Below, one piece after another: positions 61,363 to 64,000 of a stretch of DNA of 64,000 bases. Below the pieces are notes generated by a model. It did not search any database, was not told the DNA's origin, and worked only from the letters and a program-made list of their open reading frames with translations. Position 1 is the first letter of the stretch; every line of letters starts with the position of its first letter. Both the position numbers and the translations under genes were made by a program. Origin of the DNA: an uncultured Alphaproteobacteria bacterium (GTDB lineage: Bacteria > Pseudomonadota > Alphaproteobacteria > Rs-D84); assembly GCA_944389465.1 (NCBI GenBank), contig CALXML010000005.1, forward strand, positions 1-64,000. Direction: 5' to 3'.

Positions 61363-63889
61363 ACTGTATTGGTGGGAAACAGTCGCCACCGGCCTCGGGG
61401 CAACAGTTGAATCCCTGTTCACCCATATCAGTATAAATTTCCCCCGGACAGCAACCATATTCATCGGGCAGTGCGCCACCCTCGCACGTGATGACGGTTT
61501 CTGTTGTTGCTTCTTCGGCAGGTGCATCAACAAAAGGATTTTGTATCGCATCACCATCATACGTCAGTCCCAATATACCCTCGTTATAATCCTGATTGCC
61601 ACTGATACCGGTTAATGAACCGTTGTTAAAACCACCATATTGGCTGTTGATATCGGCAGATGAGACCGTACCATAATTGGATTGGAATTGGTCTTTTTGG
61701 TTTTGATACAACGCATCCTGTTGGGCATTATTAATTGCCTGATAGTTCAGTGATTGACAATATGCCAACACCGTTCTGTAATCATAACCAGATTCTGCAA
61801 TAACCTGTGCGGTCAGGGTTGGGTCTATGTCCCACATACCATCATCCGTTTTATTAGTGCAATACTGGTCCAAATTGAACGAGCGCACCTGACCTGTCCA
61901 CGAACCGTCTGAATAATCAATTTTGGGTATCGCACTTTTACGCCAATCGTCTTGACGTATGTTGCGGGTGTCTGGGGCCTTCCCAGAAGCCGCAGTAACC
62001 GTTTCAACAGAACATTCCTTGCTGTTACCAGTACCACACGTGATAACCAAATCTTGTGGTGAATATACTGTTATACGTGTACCCGCGGCAATTGAAAACG
62101 GTGGAACGGTATTATCCAATGCATCAACAATTAATTTTTGTGCAACCTGATTCCATGCGGAAATAACCTCTTGCTTGGCCAATTCAGATGAACGAACCGT
62201 GCCACTTTGTACAACGGTGTTATTATCCAAATCAATTTGGTTTACAAATGTATCGGCAATTGGTGCAATCAAATTCACCGCCGCCGGCACAATGGCCGTC
62301 AGCATTGGCATAACCAATTGTTCAACGTAATCGGTACTGCCATGCCCCGGAACACCGGCACGTCCCTGTGAATCACCAGAAAACGGTGCATTTGCAGTAC
62401 TGAAATTAAATTCCACACCACTGGGCAATATAAATTGATACCAATTTATTTGCATACGACCAATTGATTTATATGGTCCGGGTAATTCACCGGTGACATA
62501 ACCCAACATTAATGTACCGGTTGGTATCACAACAGTGCGACCATCGTCCGAATAAACATTGCGGTCAACGGTGGCGCGCACAGGCAATGTTTGGCCAGAA
62601 CATACACCTGCGCTGTTGCAACCATACAATGATGGATCGGCACGCACTTCGGATACAATTGTTGCCGGAATTGGCTTATATTGGCGCAGAACAAATTTTC
62701 TGTCAAACGGGTTAGATGAAAATACCGCCGTACCACTGGTGCCGATTATAACATCTGTTTGTTCTTTCGTTTTTAACTCAATACGTCCCGGAAAACTGGC
62801 ACCTGTTTGGCCATTGGTTGATTGTGGCAACGGCAACGCATTTATTTCCGCGGCGGTTAATTGTGTCGCCTTGTTAACTGTTTTTGTTGTTGCCGGATTG
62901 GACAATTGCGGTAACGTGCCATTTTGAATTGTAACATATCCAATATGTTCGGCATCAGTTCCAATTTTTTGTGCAGGATTATCTATATCAGTAATCAAAC
63001 CATTGTCTGGATTATAAATGCCTGTTGGATTTTCGCATTCTGTATCATCAAATGGGTGAAAATAGTACGAACCACCACTGGGGCGAATCCAACCACTTTG
63101 CACGCCGGATAAATTATATGCAGGCATGGCAAAGTCAGAACAGGCCTCGGGCGGGCGAACATATTCGGGTTCTGTTTCAATCACTGTTTTTGAAACGGTT
63201 GCAGGTTCATCAAATGCAAATGAATTTGATGGTGCAATTGATTCCACGTCATTGATAATTTCCTGTTTGTATGTTGGGGCAACCGGTTCTGGGTCTGGCA
63301 TTACAACGGGTTCGGGTTCTGGCAACGGTTCTGGGTCCGATACTGGTTTCGGCACAGATACCTGTACAGGTTCTGGTTCTGGCAATTCTGGTTCTTTTGC
63401 GCCCAAAACCAAAACAACCTTGTCCGTGTTTTTCATAATATCAGGGTCACTGACCTTGCGCCAATCAATGTATAATTCCACGGCCCGTGCATCCGCCCCA
63501 GAGGTTGGTTTATATGTCAAAACCACAGAACAAGATATTTCTGAATCAATTTGTCCCATATTGGTACATGTTTGTTGTGGCTGTTCCAACCCATCAACAT
63601 CAGAAGCCAACCGCACATCCATAATTTTGGCCGGCGCACTGGCTGAAATTTTAACGGTTTCAGTTTCAGATTCCCCAACCAAAACATTGGCCCAATCAAT
63701 TGTATCCGGCGCAATTGTTAATACAGTTGCAATTTCATCTGTATTTTCCAGTTTTTCTTCTTCGTGGCGTGTCAACAACAATGTTAACAAAATCAGCACC
63801 ACAACAAATGCAGCCGCCAACAACAGCCATTGAATATGCTTTGGTGTATTTTTACGTAAATCAGAAAATTGCTTTTTTAACTTGTTCAT
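61361..63889 (-). CDS. VirB10/TrbI-like type IV secretion protein
   Basis: An 842-residue protein spanning inner to outer membrane. It has one TM (about 18-38), then an immunoglobulin-like beta domain with a Cys pair (about 55-155, TIDWANVLVGES...SCSVVLTYKP), and a Pro/Glu repeat linker (about 165-205, EPELPEPEPV). The TrbI domain follows (about 385-620): IPATIVSEV, VVIPTGTLMLGYV, MQINWYQFILPSG, then the hydrophobic antenna-like helix LTAIVPAAVNLIAPIAD. The C-terminal tail after 640 is unusual and ends Cys-rich (CCPGEI, NCCPEAGGDC). The ATG at 63889 is preferred over an upstream TTG. It belongs with the VirB6-like genes functionally. Confidence 0.87.
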   Translation of the reverse strand: MNKLKKQFSDLRKNTPKHIQWLLLAAAFVVVLILLTLLLTRHEEEKLENTDEIATVLTIAPDTIDWANVLVGESETETVKISASAPAKIMDVRLASDVDGLEQPQQTCTNMGQIDSEISCSVVLTYKPTSGADARAVELYIDWRKVSDPDIMKNTDKVVLVLGAKEPELPEPEPVQVSVPKPVSDPEPLPEPEPVVMPDPEPVAPTYKQEIINDVESIAPSNSFAFDEPATVSKTVIETEPEYVRPPEACSDFAMPAYNLSGVQSGWIRPSGGSYYFHPFDDTECENPTGIYNPDNGLITDIDNPAQKIGTDAEHIGYVTIQNGTLPQLSNPATTKTVNKATQLTAAEINALPLPQSTNGQTGASFPGRIELKTKEQTDVIIGTSGTAVFSSNPFDRKFVLRQYKPIPATIVSEVRADPSLYGCNSAGVCSGQTLPVRATVDRNVYSDDGRTVVIPTGTLMLGYVTGELPGPYKSIGRMQINWYQFILPSGVEFNFSTANAPFSGDSQGRAGVPGHGSTDYVEQLVMPMLTAIVPAAVNLIAPIADTFVNQIDLDNNTVVQSGTVRSSELAKQEVISAWNQVAQKLIVDALDNTVPPFSIAAGTRITVYSPQDLVITCGTGNSKECSVETVTAASGKAPDTRNIRQDDWRKSAIPKIDYSDGSWTGQVRSFNLDQYCTNKTDDGMWDIDPTLTAQVIAESGYDYRTVLAYCQSLNYQAINNAQQDALYQNQKDQFQSNYGTVSSADINSQYGGFNNGSLTGISGNQDYNEGILGLTYDGDAIQNPFVDAPAEEATTETVITCEGGALPDEYGCCPGEIYTDMGEQGFNCCPEAGGDCFPPIQ

Positions 63890-63918
63890 TCCGTATCCAC
63901 AATTACGCAATCATTACT

Positions 63919-64000
63919 TTATTGTACCCGTACCACACTGCAACTGGTGCCACTGAATTGTAACAGTTTATTGCACAGTTCCTGTGCGGATGTTACATCA
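63919..64000 (-). CDS. 3' end of a gene upstream of virB10-like (partial)
   Basis: The last 26 codons of an ORF entering from the window edge: SAQELCNKLLQFSGTSCSVV, ending RVQ and TAA. It is close upstream of the VirB10-like gene on the same strand, so it probably belongs to the same operon. Two Cys are present. Too little is visible to name it. Confidence 0.6.
   Translation of the reverse strand, partial: DVTSAQELCNKLLQFSGTSCSVVRVQ

Noticed and set aside
63126-63833. 235-codon Ser/Gly-rich ORF opposite the VirB10-like gene
   Set aside because: Low-complexity mirror of the Pro/Glu repeat; no start signals.

Overview
The window looks like a piece of chromosome from a small-genome, AT-leaning alphaproteobacterium. 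Support for this is mixed. The window carries a gapR (DUF2312) gene, a family I know mainly from Alphaproteobacteria, and a short 804-residue ValRS. The dcw remnant reads mraY-ftsW-murG with murD missing. There is a large family of VirB6/TrbL-like membrane proteins, as seen in Rickettsiales-like lineages. An uncultured host-associated or gut alphaproteobacterium is my inference; nothing here proves the genus. The standard code fits (TAA, TAG and TGA all act as stops), and there is no rRNA operon.

Layout. 1-650: rplU-rpmA. 917-3406: a large secreted Cys-rich protein. 3441-6308: dnaQ and uvrD/pcrA, divergent. 6330-12913: five VirB6-like proteins in two divergent units. 12982-14529: an unknown protein, rpmE and a SuhB-like protein that has lost its metal ligands. 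14583-20568: a candidate small RNA and cell-wall genes (mrcA, an MliC-type lipoprotein, mraY, ftsW, murG). 20641-26548: an OmpA-like protein, comF, an interrupted ORF, valS and an acyl-ACP thioesterase. 26577-27413: a structured-RNA/HTH cassette, palindromic repeats and rpmH. 27906-31709: gyrA, a MerR-type regulator and a coiled-coil membrane protein. 31792-32347: tRNA-Glu and tRNA-Gln flanking a string of palindromes. 32526-37998: a marR-tolC-MFP-RND operon. 38082-39601: a HAD phosphatase, a small membrane protein, repeats and a second, broken copy of the RNA/HTH cassette. 39659-46675: rmuC, def-fmt, two Cys-rich small proteins, truA, comEC and pyrG. 46696-51479: an unknown protein and three exported or outer-membrane proteins. 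51516-53540: RNHCP protein, gapR and pyk. 53626-60225: dacC-type PBP, recR, rsmA, a Kef-type antiporter, lspA and yidC. 60198-64000: two unknown proteins, then a VirB10-like protein and the 3' end of another gene.

How the genes fit together. Much of the window builds or modifies the envelope: lipid II synthesis and polymerisation, PBPs, lipoprotein processing, membrane insertion, porins and an efflux-like operon. Two separated blocks, 6.3-12.9 kb and 61.4-64 kb, hold parts of one type IV secretion apparatus. The rest is housekeeping.

Most unusual items. (1) A 150-nt structured RNA with its own promoter, a terminator and a possible antiterminator lies just upstream of a small HTH gene. It occurs twice, with compensatory stem changes. 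(2) An RND pump lacks the proton-relay Asp-Asp and Lys, and is paired with an adaptor half the usual size. (3) A SuhB homologue has lost its catalytic metal ligands. (4) A chain of unrelated palindromes lies between two tRNAs, bounded by 42-bp direct repeats. (5) Promoters repeatedly use TTGCAA as -35, and several -10 boxes sit 6-10 bases from the ATG, implying leaderless mRNAs.
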